Shown piece after piece: positions 50,112 through 57,872 of a DNA stretch of 64,000 bases. This DNA comes from an uncultured Bacteroidales bacterium (GTDB taxonomy: Bacteria > Bacteroidota > Bacteroidia > Bacteroidales > Muribaculaceae): NCBI GenBank assembly GCA_902777835.1, contig CACYVC010000005.1, positions 1 through 64,000 on the forward strand, in the 5' to 3' direction. Under the pieces are notes generated by a model, which was not told the DNA's origin, did no database searches, and worked only from the letters and a program-made list of their open reading frames with translations. How positions within the stretch are numbered: the stretch's first letter is position 1; the number at the start of each line of letters is the position of its first letter. The translations under genes and the position numbers were made by a program.

Positions 50112-50903
50112 TTAGTTGGCAAATGCTTTTCCGTTGAAGGTGCCATTGAATTTCTCATTGATAGTGAAAGTACCGCTAACGGCCTTTCCGCTATTACTAA
50201 TGACGCCATCAAAAGCGTTTAGAACGTAGCTTCCATCGGTGGAGCGCTGATCGCCACTGTAAGTCACGTGGTAGCCTGTAGCGGTGGGCTCGGCATGCAA
50301 TCCATAGAACACCACTTGCTGAATTATGCCGCTGGTCTCAGAGAGAGCAAAACCTCCCATTGCCAATTGCGCAGTCATGTCCTTTGGGTTGATGTAGATT
50401 GCCATAGCTCCGTTGGGGCTCTCCTTGCTTGTTCCATCATCAGCGTATGTGATGTTGTACTTGAGGTAGGGATAATAGAGGTTGGCTGTACTCATCACAC
50501 GGTGAGTGCCAAAGGCGATAAACTCAACGTAGAGGCATCCAGTCTCGGGACGGTAATATCCGTTAAGGTTGGTGATGCCTGTGCCCCCGTTTGCTGCCGA
50601 GAAGATATAGCAGTTATAAGTGTCGCTAGGCTGCAGTTCCACGTCTTTAAGAGAGACTGTTACAGTGTTGCCAGGAGTCACTGCCACAGTGTAGTTGAGC
50701 GAGAGTAGGAATTTAGTCACGTCCAACTCCAAAACCACACCACTTGTTGTCACATTAACCGATTGTCCTTCTTCGATGTCAACCGAGTTGTTAAGGACTT
50801 CGCCAGTAATCGTTTGTTTTCTTGAATCTTCTTTATCGTCATTACAAGCAGTAATGCCAATCAGTAACAATGCTAATGCAAAGATTGATAATACTTTTCT
50901 CAT
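50112..50903 (-). CDS. Lipoprotein of unknown function, downstream of a TonB receptor
   Basis: 263 residues from the ATG at 50903; the ATG at 50909 adds two. Lipoprotein signal MRKVLSIFALALLLIGITAC, then an Asp/Lys-rich linker. The body is beta-rich (VVLELDVTKFLLSLNYTVAV, then YYRPETGCLYVEFIAFG) and ends KFNGTFNGKAFAN. I recognise no family. It has a layout similar to the next lipoprotein (N-terminal beta-sheet after a T-rich linker), so the two may be distant paralogues. It has its own promoter inside a palindrome and so is not solely dependent on the receptor operon. Confidence 0.7.
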   Translation of the reverse strand: MRKVLSIFALALLLIGITACNDDKEDSRKQTITGEVLNNSVDIEEGQSVNVTTSGVVLELDVTKFLLSLNYTVAVTPGNTVTVSLKDVELQPSDTYNCYIFSAANGGTGITNLNGYYRPETGCLYVEFIAFGTHRVMSTANLYYPYLKYNITYADDGTSKESPNGAMAIYINPKDMTAQLAMGGFALSETSGIIQQVVFYGLHAEPTATGYHVTYSGDQRSTDGSYVLNAFDGVISNSGKAVSGTFTINEKFNGTFNGKAFAN

Positions 50904-50939
50904 AGTCATGTTATTTAGTTGTTAATATTATCATTAAAG

Positions 50940-50969
50940 AATAATGTGCCACAAAAGTAGCACATTATT
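50940..50969 (-). promoter_or_regulatory. Promoter -7 box bracketed by a perfect inverted repeat
   Basis: TACTTTTG (50952-50959, minus strand) sits between arms AATAATGTGC and GCACATTATT, ten bases each, with a ten-base centre. A repressor bound there would cover the -7 box, and the arms could also form a hairpin. It is 43 bases upstream of the ATG at 50903. Confidence 0.55.
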
Positions 50970-51026
50970 TTATAATAGGAGTTATATTTAAATCTAATTA
51001 ACTGAAAACATTGTTAATGATGAGAA

Positions 51027-51932
51027 TTAAAAACCCCAGTCGGATGCTCCTTTCCATTCCCAAAGGTAAAGTCCAGAAAATCCGTCCCACTCACCACCCA
51101 TGCTATTGAAGTAGATGGTGTGCATGCCCTCTAGTATGTCAATCTTACCACTATAATTTGTAACAACCATGGGAGGCATTGGAATTGCTTGGCCGAGATT
51201 TTCGCCTGAGAAGTTGAATGGCACAATATTGTCGCCGCTTAAGTCAAAACCATAGACTGTTGGTGTCACATCGAGGTCGGGGATAGAGATTTTCTTGAGC
51301 ACGGGGCTACTGGCTTCACCAATTTTGAATTGAATGTTGTGGAGGAACACCTCGGCCTTCATTGTGGCGATGTCAATCTTGTAGATATAGTAGAGATCTG
51401 TGGGGGCTGTATAGTCATTGCCTGGAGCAATACGACTACGAATAGTGCTGCTGGTGACAATCACTTTCCATTTGTTGTTCACTGTGTACCGCAAGGTAAA
51501 TACTTTGTTGACTTTGTCAATAAAGCCAACCACATCGGTGAGTGTGTAATTAGTGTTTTCCTCGCCTGTTGAAGGATTCAAAAACTTAACCTTCGAAGAT
51601 ATGAATCTCACATACTGGTCGTTTAGCTGGTTAGTCTTAATTCCTTCCATGGCAAATGACACTGCATAGGGCATGTGGGAGTCGAATTTAACATTATTTG
51701 CTACAACTTTGACGGTAGCTTCCTTCATGTCGCGGTACTCGATGTTGAAAGTGTAATTGGCTGTCTCAATGTAGGTCACACTATTGGAAGCAAGTGTAAC
51801 TGTACTATTGATAAGGTCTTTGCCTTCAACAGTCTCGTTAGTAATTTTGGGCACATAAGGTTCATCATCACCACAAGATGTGAATGACAATGTCAAAGCC
51901 ACAAGGGCGAGTGATAATAAAAATTTCTTCAT
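51027..51932 (-). CDS. Lipoprotein of unknown function, operon partner of a TonB receptor
   Basis: 301 residues with lipoprotein signal MKKFLLSLALVALTLSFTSC and acidic GDDEPYVP linker. The body is beta-rich with repeated KVVANNVKFD / VEGIKTNQLND-like strands and ends in a Trp-rich WEWKGASDWGF. No family recognised. It starts 17 bases after the receptor stop, so it is co-transcribed and may bind the ligand at the surface or in the periplasm. A haem-binding HmuY-like role is possible in principle but no motif supports it. Confidence 0.7.
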   Translation of the reverse strand: MKKFLLSLALVALTLSFTSCGDDEPYVPKITNETVEGKDLINSTVTLASNSVTYIETANYTFNIEYRDMKEATVKVVANNVKFDSHMPYAVSFAMEGIKTNQLNDQYVRFISSKVKFLNPSTGEENTNYTLTDVVGFIDKVNKVFTLRYTVNNKWKVIVTSSTIRSRIAPGNDYTAPTDLYYIYKIDIATMKAEVFLHNIQFKIGEASSPVLKKISIPDLDVTPTVYGFDLSGDNIVPFNFSGENLGQAIPMPPMVVTNYSGKIDILEGMHTIYFNSMGGEWDGFSGLYLWEWKGASDWGF

Positions 51933-51949
51933 AATTATATTTTTATTCG

Positions 51950-54175
51950 TTAGATGTTTATTCTCAAAGTTGCTCCTAGCATTCTTCCACGTCCTCGTTG
52001 CAGGAACTCGTGGCTAATCGATACAAAGTAGAACGTGTTGTAACGCGTGCCGGTAAGGTTCTGACCCCACAGCTGCAGCGAGTAGTGCTTGCCCGCAAGG
52101 GTGATGCTGCTACCTAGCAGAGCATAGAATGGTTGGTGCTGAGTGTTAGCCTCGTTCCAGTAAATCTCGCCAGTGCCCTTGAGGCTAGCGTCAATTGTGA
52201 TGCTCTGCGCCCAGTCGCTGCCGCTCTTGATGTCATAAGTGTAGAACGCTTGAGCAAATAGCGTGTGCTGCGGACAATAAGGCACGCGCTTGTCCTTGTA
52301 GTCGGCCTTGCCATCGTTGTAGCGCACGAAACGCGCGTCGCAGTATCCGTAACTCAGGTTCATACCCAGATTATCAGTAAAGTTGACACTTAAACTCGCC
52401 TCGGCACCCAGGCTGCGCGTCTTGCCAGCATTGGTCATGATGCGGCCTGTGGTGGTGCCATCGGGAAAAATGGTCATCTGACGGTCGCGGCAGTCAATGT
52501 AAAACAAAGCGAGATCACCCTTGACGCGGCGATTGGCACTCTCGAAGTGACCGCCAATCTCATAGTTCCATGCCTTCTCGGGCTTGTAGCCCACGATGTC
52601 GTTTATGTCGTAGGCAGCACCAATACCCATAATGCCCATGAGCCGTTGCTGCAGCACGTCGCTGAACATTTGGGTGTTGAAACCGCCTGCTTTGTAGCCC
52701 TTGCTCACGCTAGCGTATATACTGCTTTCGCCAATTGTGGGCAAATGATATGTTATTGAGAACTTTGGCAACAATTCGGTAAAGTGTTTACTAAGGTTAC
52801 CTCCATCGTTGATATCGATATTCTCACTGTGATATACTGCGCCAGTTGCTGCCTCCACCACTTTATAACCAGTGTGTGTCTCACTGTGATGGCGCAACGA
52901 CGCATGCTCATAGTCGAGACGCAAACCTGCAGTGAATGTGAACCGATTCCAATCATAACTCGACTGGTGATAGAGCGCTATACCCCACGTGGGATTGGTG
53001 AAATCGCTGCCTAAAATGAAGCTGCGTTCGTCCCACGACACAGGATAGTAGGGATTGACGCTGTTTATATGACCCTCAATGAGTTCCGAGATGCCAGTGT
53101 CTTTGAAGGTCACTGGAGCATCCATCTTGTAACGACGATAAAAGCCGAAGGCGCCCACAAGCCACTCATAAGCATGGTCATACTTGCCTCGTGCCACCAC
53201 ATCTTGAGTCACGGCATGCTCACGTCGCGCCTGAGTGAGGGTGAAATATGGCATGGGGGTGAAGTCATTGTCAAGCGTCATATTATCATCAATATACTGG
53301 TAGCTGGTTATGCTCGAAAGTGACCAACTATCAAAGCGCTTGGTAATAGTCAATCCGTCCATCACGCTGGTGCGACGATAAAAACAAGTGTCGTCATACG
53401 CAATCTGACCGGTCTCAACCCACTCGTAAGGGTAGCCGCCCTGACGGCTTATCGAGGTACTCAAGGTGTTGCTCACAGTGAGTGACGGCGACGGCTGCCA
53501 CACTAACTTCATCCGTGCTGTGCCTTGACGCTCCCAATCACAGAGTTTGCCATTAAATTCGTTTCTGTATTGTCCTTTAGTCGAAGTATAATAGATTCCA
53601 CCGGCAACACCAAAATGCTCATTAACACGCGCATAGTGACTCGCGCCGAACTTCAAACTCGTGTGCGACGCCACTTCAGCAATAAGACGAGTGCCTTGCC
53701 ATGTCATTGGCGAAAGGGTGTAAACGTTCATCAGTCCGCCCATCGTGTTGCGGCCATAAAGAGTGCTTTGCGGGCCGCGCAACATCTCCACGCGCGCAAT
53801 ATCGGCGATGTCGAAGTCGTAGTTCTCTTTGCACATAACCGGCACATTGTCAATGTTCAAGCCCATCGATGGCTGGTCGATGCGCGCGCCAAGGCCACGA
53901 ATATATATGGTCGAGGTCATTCGGCTGCCATAGTCAGGCAAGAAAAAGTTTGGCACAAGGTCACTAACATTGCGAACCGTGACAATGCCGTTGCGCTCCA
54001 CCGCACGTCTGTCGAGCACCGTCGATGATGTGGTGAGGTCAACATCGGTCCCTTGCTTGATAGCCGTGACACTCACGCCCTCAAGCGCCACTGTATCGAG
54101 CACAGCATCATCTGATGCCATCATCGACATCCACGCTGCTGCAATAACACTCAATATGAAAAACCGTTTTTTCAT
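51950..54175 (-). CDS. TonB-dependent receptor (siderophore/FyuA-like)
   Basis: 741 residues: signal peptide (MKKRFFILSVIAAAWMSMMA), TonB plug (LEGVSVTAIKQGTDVDLTTSSTVLDRR ... VRNVSDLVPNFFLPDYGSRMTSTIYIRGLGARIDQPSMGLNIDNVPV ... RVEMLRGPQSTLYGRNTMGGLMNVYT) and a 22-strand barrel with a C-terminal LGATLRINI. There is no SusD and no carboxypeptidase-like domain, so it is of the classical ferric-chelate or cofactor type; the plug resembles FyuA. Ligand not determined. The promoter box ends six bases before the ATG, so the mRNA may be leaderless, and an 18-bp palindrome lies in the -33 region. Confidence 0.9.
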   Translation of the reverse strand: MKKRFFILSVIAAAWMSMMASDDAVLDTVALEGVSVTAIKQGTDVDLTTSSTVLDRRAVERNGIVTVRNVSDLVPNFFLPDYGSRMTSTIYIRGLGARIDQPSMGLNIDNVPVMCKENYDFDIADIARVEMLRGPQSTLYGRNTMGGLMNVYTLSPMTWQGTRLIAEVASHTSLKFGASHYARVNEHFGVAGGIYYTSTKGQYRNEFNGKLCDWERQGTARMKLVWQPSPSLTVSNTLSTSISRQGGYPYEWVETGQIAYDDTCFYRRTSVMDGLTITKRFDSWSLSSITSYQYIDDNMTLDNDFTPMPYFTLTQARREHAVTQDVVARGKYDHAYEWLVGAFGFYRRYKMDAPVTFKDTGISELIEGHINSVNPYYPVSWDERSFILGSDFTNPTWGIALYHQSSYDWNRFTFTAGLRLDYEHASLRHHSETHTGYKVVEAATGAVYHSENIDINDGGNLSKHFTELLPKFSITYHLPTIGESSIYASVSKGYKAGGFNTQMFSDVLQQRLMGIMGIGAAYDINDIVGYKPEKAWNYEIGGHFESANRRVKGDLALFYIDCRDRQMTIFPDGTTTGRIMTNAGKTRSLGAEASLSVNFTDNLGMNLSYGYCDARFVRYNDGKADYKDKRVPYCPQHTLFAQAFYTYDIKSGSDWAQSITIDASLKGTGEIYWNEANTQHQPFYALLGSSITLAGKHYSLQLWGQNLTGTRYNTFYFVSISHEFLQRGRGRMLGATLRINI

Positions 54176-54180
54176 GGGTG

Positions 54181-54188
54181 CAAAATTA
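54181..54188 (-). promoter_or_regulatory. Promoter -7 box for the TonB receptor operon
   Basis: TAATTTTG on the minus strand ends only six bases before the ATG at 54175, implying little or no leader. Confidence 0.6.
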
Positions 54189-54210
54189 CAACTTTTCTAT
54201 AAAACCAGCA

Positions 54211-54228
54211 ATCACTACATGTAGTGAT
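54211..54228. promoter_or_regulatory. Perfect 18-bp palindrome at the TonB receptor promoter
   Basis: ATCACTACATGTAGTGAT is a perfect palindrome beginning 23 bases upstream of the -7 box, overlapping the expected -33 position. A dimeric regulator site is likely. Confidence 0.55.
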
Positions 54229-54456
54229 AAAATAATGAAGGACTTTGCTATGGCTGTAATATCCTGAAGGCTACAATTAATACTGTTAAAAGGGATAGTA
54301 AATTCTTCATATACATTTATGTTTATCTGCGGCAAAAATATGAAGAATAGATAATTGGTGCAAGTATTTTTATAAACATTCAATGAATAATAATTACATA
54401 TCAAACAAATCAAGGTATTGAGAAATAAATGATGTAAAAAAGAGGGAATCAATTAA
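54229..54456. other. AT-rich spacer between pnuT and the TonB receptor
   Basis: No gene is supported; the only longer open frame here starts with TTG and has no family feature. Nothing else beyond the palindrome at 54211 is recognised. Confidence 0.5.
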
Positions 54457-55041
54457 TCAAGAAACCGATTCGTTGACCACCATCTTTTTCCACTTGAGAT
54501 AGCCGAAAATAGCTATCACAGTATATAAACCGTATAGGCAGGCTCTGAAAGGTATGCCTTTGTAGATATAAAGGCCACACGAAACTGCGTCAACCACGAG
54601 CCACAGGAGCCATTGTTCCAAATATTTGCGCGCCAAAGCCCACATTGCCACGGCACTCAGAGCGGTGGTAAAACTGTCAAGGATTGGCACAGTGCTATCG
54701 GTGTGATATTTTAGGAACCAGAAAATTCCTCCCCACAATAGTATGAAAGTGAATAATGAAGCAACTACATGTCGCAGGGTGTAATGAGTTATTGGCAATT
54801 CTTTCCCTTTTTCTTTCTTGTTGCCCCATCGCCAGCAGCAATAGCCATAGATAGCAATCACCACGTAGTAGAACTCCATGCCAAAATCGGCATAAAGCCC
54901 TTTGGCAAATAATAGAGTGGAATTGACTATTGGCATGATTATGCCCACCGCCCATAGCCAAATGTTGGCACGGTACTCGAGCCACAAATAAATGAGCCCG
55001 AGCACCAAGCCAGTAATATCGATGAGTCGCAGCCAGTCCAT
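54457..55041 (-). CDS. pnuT: Thiamine transporter of the PnuC family (PnuT)
   Basis: 194 residues, about seven membrane helices. The segments LGLIYLWLEYRANIWLW, CCWRWGNKK and WLLWLVVDAVSCGLYIYKGIPF match PnuC-family vitamin transporters. In Bacteroides a PnuC member next to a TonB receptor under a TPP riboswitch is the inner-membrane thiamine transporter PnuT. The receptor gene here is just upstream and the riboswitch before it. No thiamine pyrophosphokinase gene follows, unlike in Bacteroides. Confidence 0.88.
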   Translation of the reverse strand: MDWLRLIDITGLVLGLIYLWLEYRANIWLWAVGIIMPIVNSTLLFAKGLYADFGMEFYYVVIAIYGYCCWRWGNKKEKGKELPITHYTLRHVVASLFTFILLWGGIFWFLKYHTDSTVPILDSFTTALSAVAMWALARKYLEQWLLWLVVDAVSCGLYIYKGIPFRACLYGLYTVIAIFGYLKWKKMVVNESVS

Positions 55042-55096
55042 TGTCAGTCGTGAGTTGCCAGTTGTCAGTCTTGATCTCCGATCCCCAATCTTCGAT
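55041..55096. repeat. Heptamer array with a word change in mid-array
   Basis: Eight units of exactly 7 bp: first TTGTCAG, TCGTGAG, TTGCCAG, TTGTCAG, then TCTTGAT, CTCCGAT, CCCCAAT, CTTCGAT. The word changes but the register does not. A GCGC-ttt-GCGC hairpin follows, like the GCGC-gaa-GCGC after the array at 27254. Confidence 0.75.
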
Positions 55097-55110
55097 TCCC
55101 GCGCTTTGCG

Positions 55111-57360
55111 CTAGAACAAGAACGTCAAGTGCGCCAGCACGTTAGTTCCTGCCATTGGGTAGAAACGTGGGTCGCTCGCGAGTGTGGGTTGATTGCTCTT
55201 GTCGCCGTCTTTATAAACTGCGGCAGTCTGCGAGTAACCGTTGTTCTCATACATCTTGTTGAATAAGTTGTAAATAGTCACGCCAGCAGTGATTTTCTTC
55301 ACGTGAGGCAATTTGAACGAATAAGAAAGTCCAAGGTTACTGATGAAATATGGGTCAAGCGAGTCCTCTTTGCTCTCGAAGTTATCGAGATACTGGCGGC
55401 TTACATATTGCGACTGCAATTGTGCCTCAAAGCCTTTGTAATTGAAAGCCAACACACTGTTTACAACGGCTTTAGGCGAGAAGGCGATGGTTGTGTTGCC
55501 CTTCTCGATAGCGGTCTGTGTCCACATGTCGTTCCATTGGTCATCGTAGTCACTCACGTAGCCCACATAGTTCTTGATGATGTTGCGGCTAAAGGTGGCG
55601 TTCACGTCCCATCGCATCCAGCTGGTGAACTTCATACCTGCCATCAGCTCAATGCCGCAGCGATAACTGTCGGGCACGTTCTCGGCCATTAGCTCACCAA
55701 TCTCGTTGAGCTTGCCGTTAAGCACGAGCTGATCCTTGTACTTCATATAATAAAGATTGATGCCAGCCGAGAATCGACTGCTCTTGAACTCATATCCTGC
55801 CTCCCAATCAAGGAGTTTCTCAGCTTTGGGATGCACGGTGAGTGGTCCATCGTTATAATTGTTGCGGGTAGGTTCCTTTTGTGCCACAGCAAACGAGGCA
55901 TATACTCTGTTCTTGCGGTTAACTTGCCAGTTGACACCCACCTTAGGGTTGAAGAAGTTGAACTTATCGTCAACATCGAGAATCTGCATGTGCTCGGGGC
56001 TTGCTGTCCAATCCCACTTATCGTTAAGGCCCTTTATGGTGTAGTTGATGTGACGGTACTGCAAGTCGAGGTAAGCACTGAGGCCACGCCAGATGGTGTA
56101 GTTATTCTTCCAATAAATGTTTAGCTCGGTCTTTTTTCCCTTATTGCGGTAGTACTCGTGGTCGGGATCAAGAGTGCCAATGTAGTTCTCCACCCATATC
56201 ACTTGGCCGTGGTGATTGTTGCTGTATTTGTTGAAGCCGCCACCCAGCACGCTAGCAAAACGCTCGCCAGTGTAATGCACTGAGAACACGCCACCGCCAA
56301 AGCCACTGTCAAGAATCTTCTTGCGCACAAGGTTCGACTTCTTCACCTTGTTGCCATCAACCATAAATGGCTCGAGGGCATATTCAGTGAGCGTGCGCTG
56401 GTTCTTGTACTCTTGGTAGTAGCCATAGCCATCTGTATAGTGTAGTGCGGCATTAATTTTCCAGTTGTTGTTAAAAATATGGTCAAAGAGCAATTGATAG
56501 TGGAACTGCTTGTAGATGTCTTTTTGGTCATCGTAGAAGCCAGTCACCACATCATTATGCTTGATTTCGCCGTTAGGATTGTATTTGCGGTCGCTCTCAA
56601 GCTTGCTGCGACTAATACCGTCCCAAGCATGATAGGTGTCTTCTTTACCGCCAAAGGAGACAAACTTGAGCGATGTGTTGTCGCTATAATAACCCACTTG
56701 GGCAAAATAGGAGAACATCGCCGAAGTAGCGCGGTTGCGGTAACCGTCGCTAGAAATATGCGACAAGCGAGCATCAATCAACCAATGGTCGCCGATGCGG
56801 CCAGTGCCTAGTTTTATTGTCTCTTTATTAGTGTTGAAGGAGCCATACGATCCCGAGACCTCAGCGTATGGGATGAGTGATGGAGCCTGCGAACGCATAT
56901 TCACACTTGCACCGAAGGCACCCGAGCCGTTAGTAGAAGTGCCTGCACCACGCTGAATTTGGATATCGCGCAGCGACGAGGCAAGGTCGGGGGTGTTTAC
57001 CCAGAACACGCTGTGGCTCTCTGAGTCGTTGATGGGAATGTCGTTCATAGTCACATTGATGCGTGTGGCATCGGTACCACGCACGCGCATCGACGTGTAA
57101 CCCACTCCTGCGCCAGCGTCGCTCGTGGTGAGCACGCCAGGGGTGAACTGCAGCAGTTGTGGCATGTCAACGCCATGGTTCACGGCATCAATTTGTTTCT
57201 TACTCACGTTTGTGAAAGCAACAGGGGTGTTGCTCGTTGCACGTGTTGCCAGTACTTCCACATCCTGGAGATACAAAGTGTCGCTCTCCGCAACAGTCTG
57301 TGCGGAGGCAAGTGCGCTGCCACACATCACGGCGGCAGCAAGAAGCATAGTCTTCTTCAT
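55111..57360 (-). CDS. TonB-dependent thiamine receptor (OMP-thi)
   Basis: 749 residues from the ATG at 57360, which begins the signal peptide MKKTMLLAAAVMCGSALASA; the ATG at 57375 would add five. TonB plug (LQDVEVLATRATSNTPVAFTNVS ... VGYTSMRVRGTDATRINVTMNDIPINDSE ... QRGAGTSTNGSGAFGASVNM) and a long barrel (YTDGYGYYQEYKNQRTL, then YRHINYTIKG). The TPP riboswitch directly upstream and pnuT downstream make thiamine or a phosphate ester the likely ligand, as for the equivalent Bacteroides receptor. Without the riboswitch, the sequence alone would not name the ligand. Confidence 0.88.
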   Translation of the reverse strand: MKKTMLLAAAVMCGSALASAQTVAESDTLYLQDVEVLATRATSNTPVAFTNVSKKQIDAVNHGVDMPQLLQFTPGVLTTSDAGAGVGYTSMRVRGTDATRINVTMNDIPINDSESHSVFWVNTPDLASSLRDIQIQRGAGTSTNGSGAFGASVNMRSQAPSLIPYAEVSGSYGSFNTNKETIKLGTGRIGDHWLIDARLSHISSDGYRNRATSAMFSYFAQVGYYSDNTSLKFVSFGGKEDTYHAWDGISRSKLESDRKYNPNGEIKHNDVVTGFYDDQKDIYKQFHYQLLFDHIFNNNWKINAALHYTDGYGYYQEYKNQRTLTEYALEPFMVDGNKVKKSNLVRKKILDSGFGGGVFSVHYTGERFASVLGGGFNKYSNNHHGQVIWVENYIGTLDPDHEYYRNKGKKTELNIYWKNNYTIWRGLSAYLDLQYRHINYTIKGLNDKWDWTASPEHMQILDVDDKFNFFNPKVGVNWQVNRKNRVYASFAVAQKEPTRNNYNDGPLTVHPKAEKLLDWEAGYEFKSSRFSAGINLYYMKYKDQLVLNGKLNEIGELMAENVPDSYRCGIELMAGMKFTSWMRWDVNATFSRNIIKNYVGYVSDYDDQWNDMWTQTAIEKGNTTIAFSPKAVVNSVLAFNYKGFEAQLQSQYVSRQYLDNFESKEDSLDPYFISNLGLSYSFKLPHVKKITAGVTIYNLFNKMYENNGYSQTAAVYKDGDKSNQPTLASDPRFYPMAGTNVLAHLTFLF

Positions 57361-57393
57361 TACGTTTCCTAACAATAAAATTAATAAGTTTTG

Positions 57394-57519
57394 TTCTCTA
57401 CGCCGGCATTACCCGGTTCAGATTCCATGGGTATGTTCTCAGCCACACCAGCATCAAGCAGCTGTCGCAATAGACAAGCGACACACTCTCAATGCCTTGT
57501 GAGGTGCAGCACCCCCAAA
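57394..57519 (-). promoter_or_regulatory. TPP riboswitch (THI box)
   Basis: Read on the minus strand: GGGGGTGC start, a P3 region with the extra hairpin TGTCGC...GCGACA, then GCTGAGAACATACCC and TGAACCGGGTAATGCCGG, the hallmark pyrimidine- and pyrophosphate-sensing helices. It lies 34 bases before the receptor ATG, so translation control by occluding the start is likely. It shuts expression when TPP is high. Confidence 0.9.
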
Positions 57520-57536
57520 CTCATTGAATCGTGGTG

Positions 57537-57568
57537 CAAAATTAGTGCAAGCCGAGGGAAAAACCAAA
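57537..57568 (-). promoter_or_regulatory. Promoter for the riboswitch-controlled thiamine operon
   Basis: TAATTTTG (57537-57544) and TTTG (57565-57568) on the minus strand, 20 bases apart, the textbook -33/-7 spacing. The -33 box lies inside the first copy of the repeat at 57559. Confidence 0.7.
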
Positions 57569-57739
57569 TTTATTTGAGTTTTTCCGAACCGCCGCCTAAT
57601 TTATCTAAAATTAGTGCAAGGTGAGTGAAAAATGCGATTAAGTGAGAGAAAGCATGAGCTTGCTCAATGCTTTCCGAACGTGAGCATTTTATACAAAAAC
57701 CAAATTTATTAGAGTTTTTCCGCCGCCTAATTTATCCAA
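57537..57739. repeat. Two imperfect copies of an intergenic repeat
   Basis: 57559-57608 and 57695-57739 are the same sequence except for two substitutions and a five-base CGAAC insertion in the first. Each is preceded by AAAATTAGTGCAAG (57538 and 57607). The second copy carries an insert with a hairpin at 57648-57674 (GAAAGCATGAGC and complement with one bulge). A dispersed element, by its look. Confidence 0.6.
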
Positions 57740-57751
57740 CAGTAATAAAAA

Positions 57752-57793
57752 GTTTTCAGTTTTCAGAGGTCAGTTTTTTCTCAACTTATCTCA
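57752..57793. repeat. Heptamer array beside the intergenic repeat
   Basis: Six 7-bp units: GTTTTCA twice, GAGGTCA, GTTTTTT, CTCAACT, TATCTCA. Conservation drops in the last two. The rest of the 57745-57872 spacer holds nothing recognised. Confidence 0.5.
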
Positions 57794-57872
57794 ATTTATA
57801 GCGCAAAATATACCCCCATTCCACTATCACACAAGCGAAACGGGGGTATTTCTATTTTTATATCTCGGTTTG

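Noticed and set aside
50940-50969. Invertible promoter of the Bacteroides capsule type
   Set aside because: The arms are only ten bases apart; invertible promoters have inverted repeats well over 100 bp apart and an invertase gene nearby.
54186-54452. 88-codon minus-strand frame upstream of the TonB receptor
   Set aside because: TTG start; it covers the palindrome and lies within AT-rich spacer, so it is unlikely to be coding.
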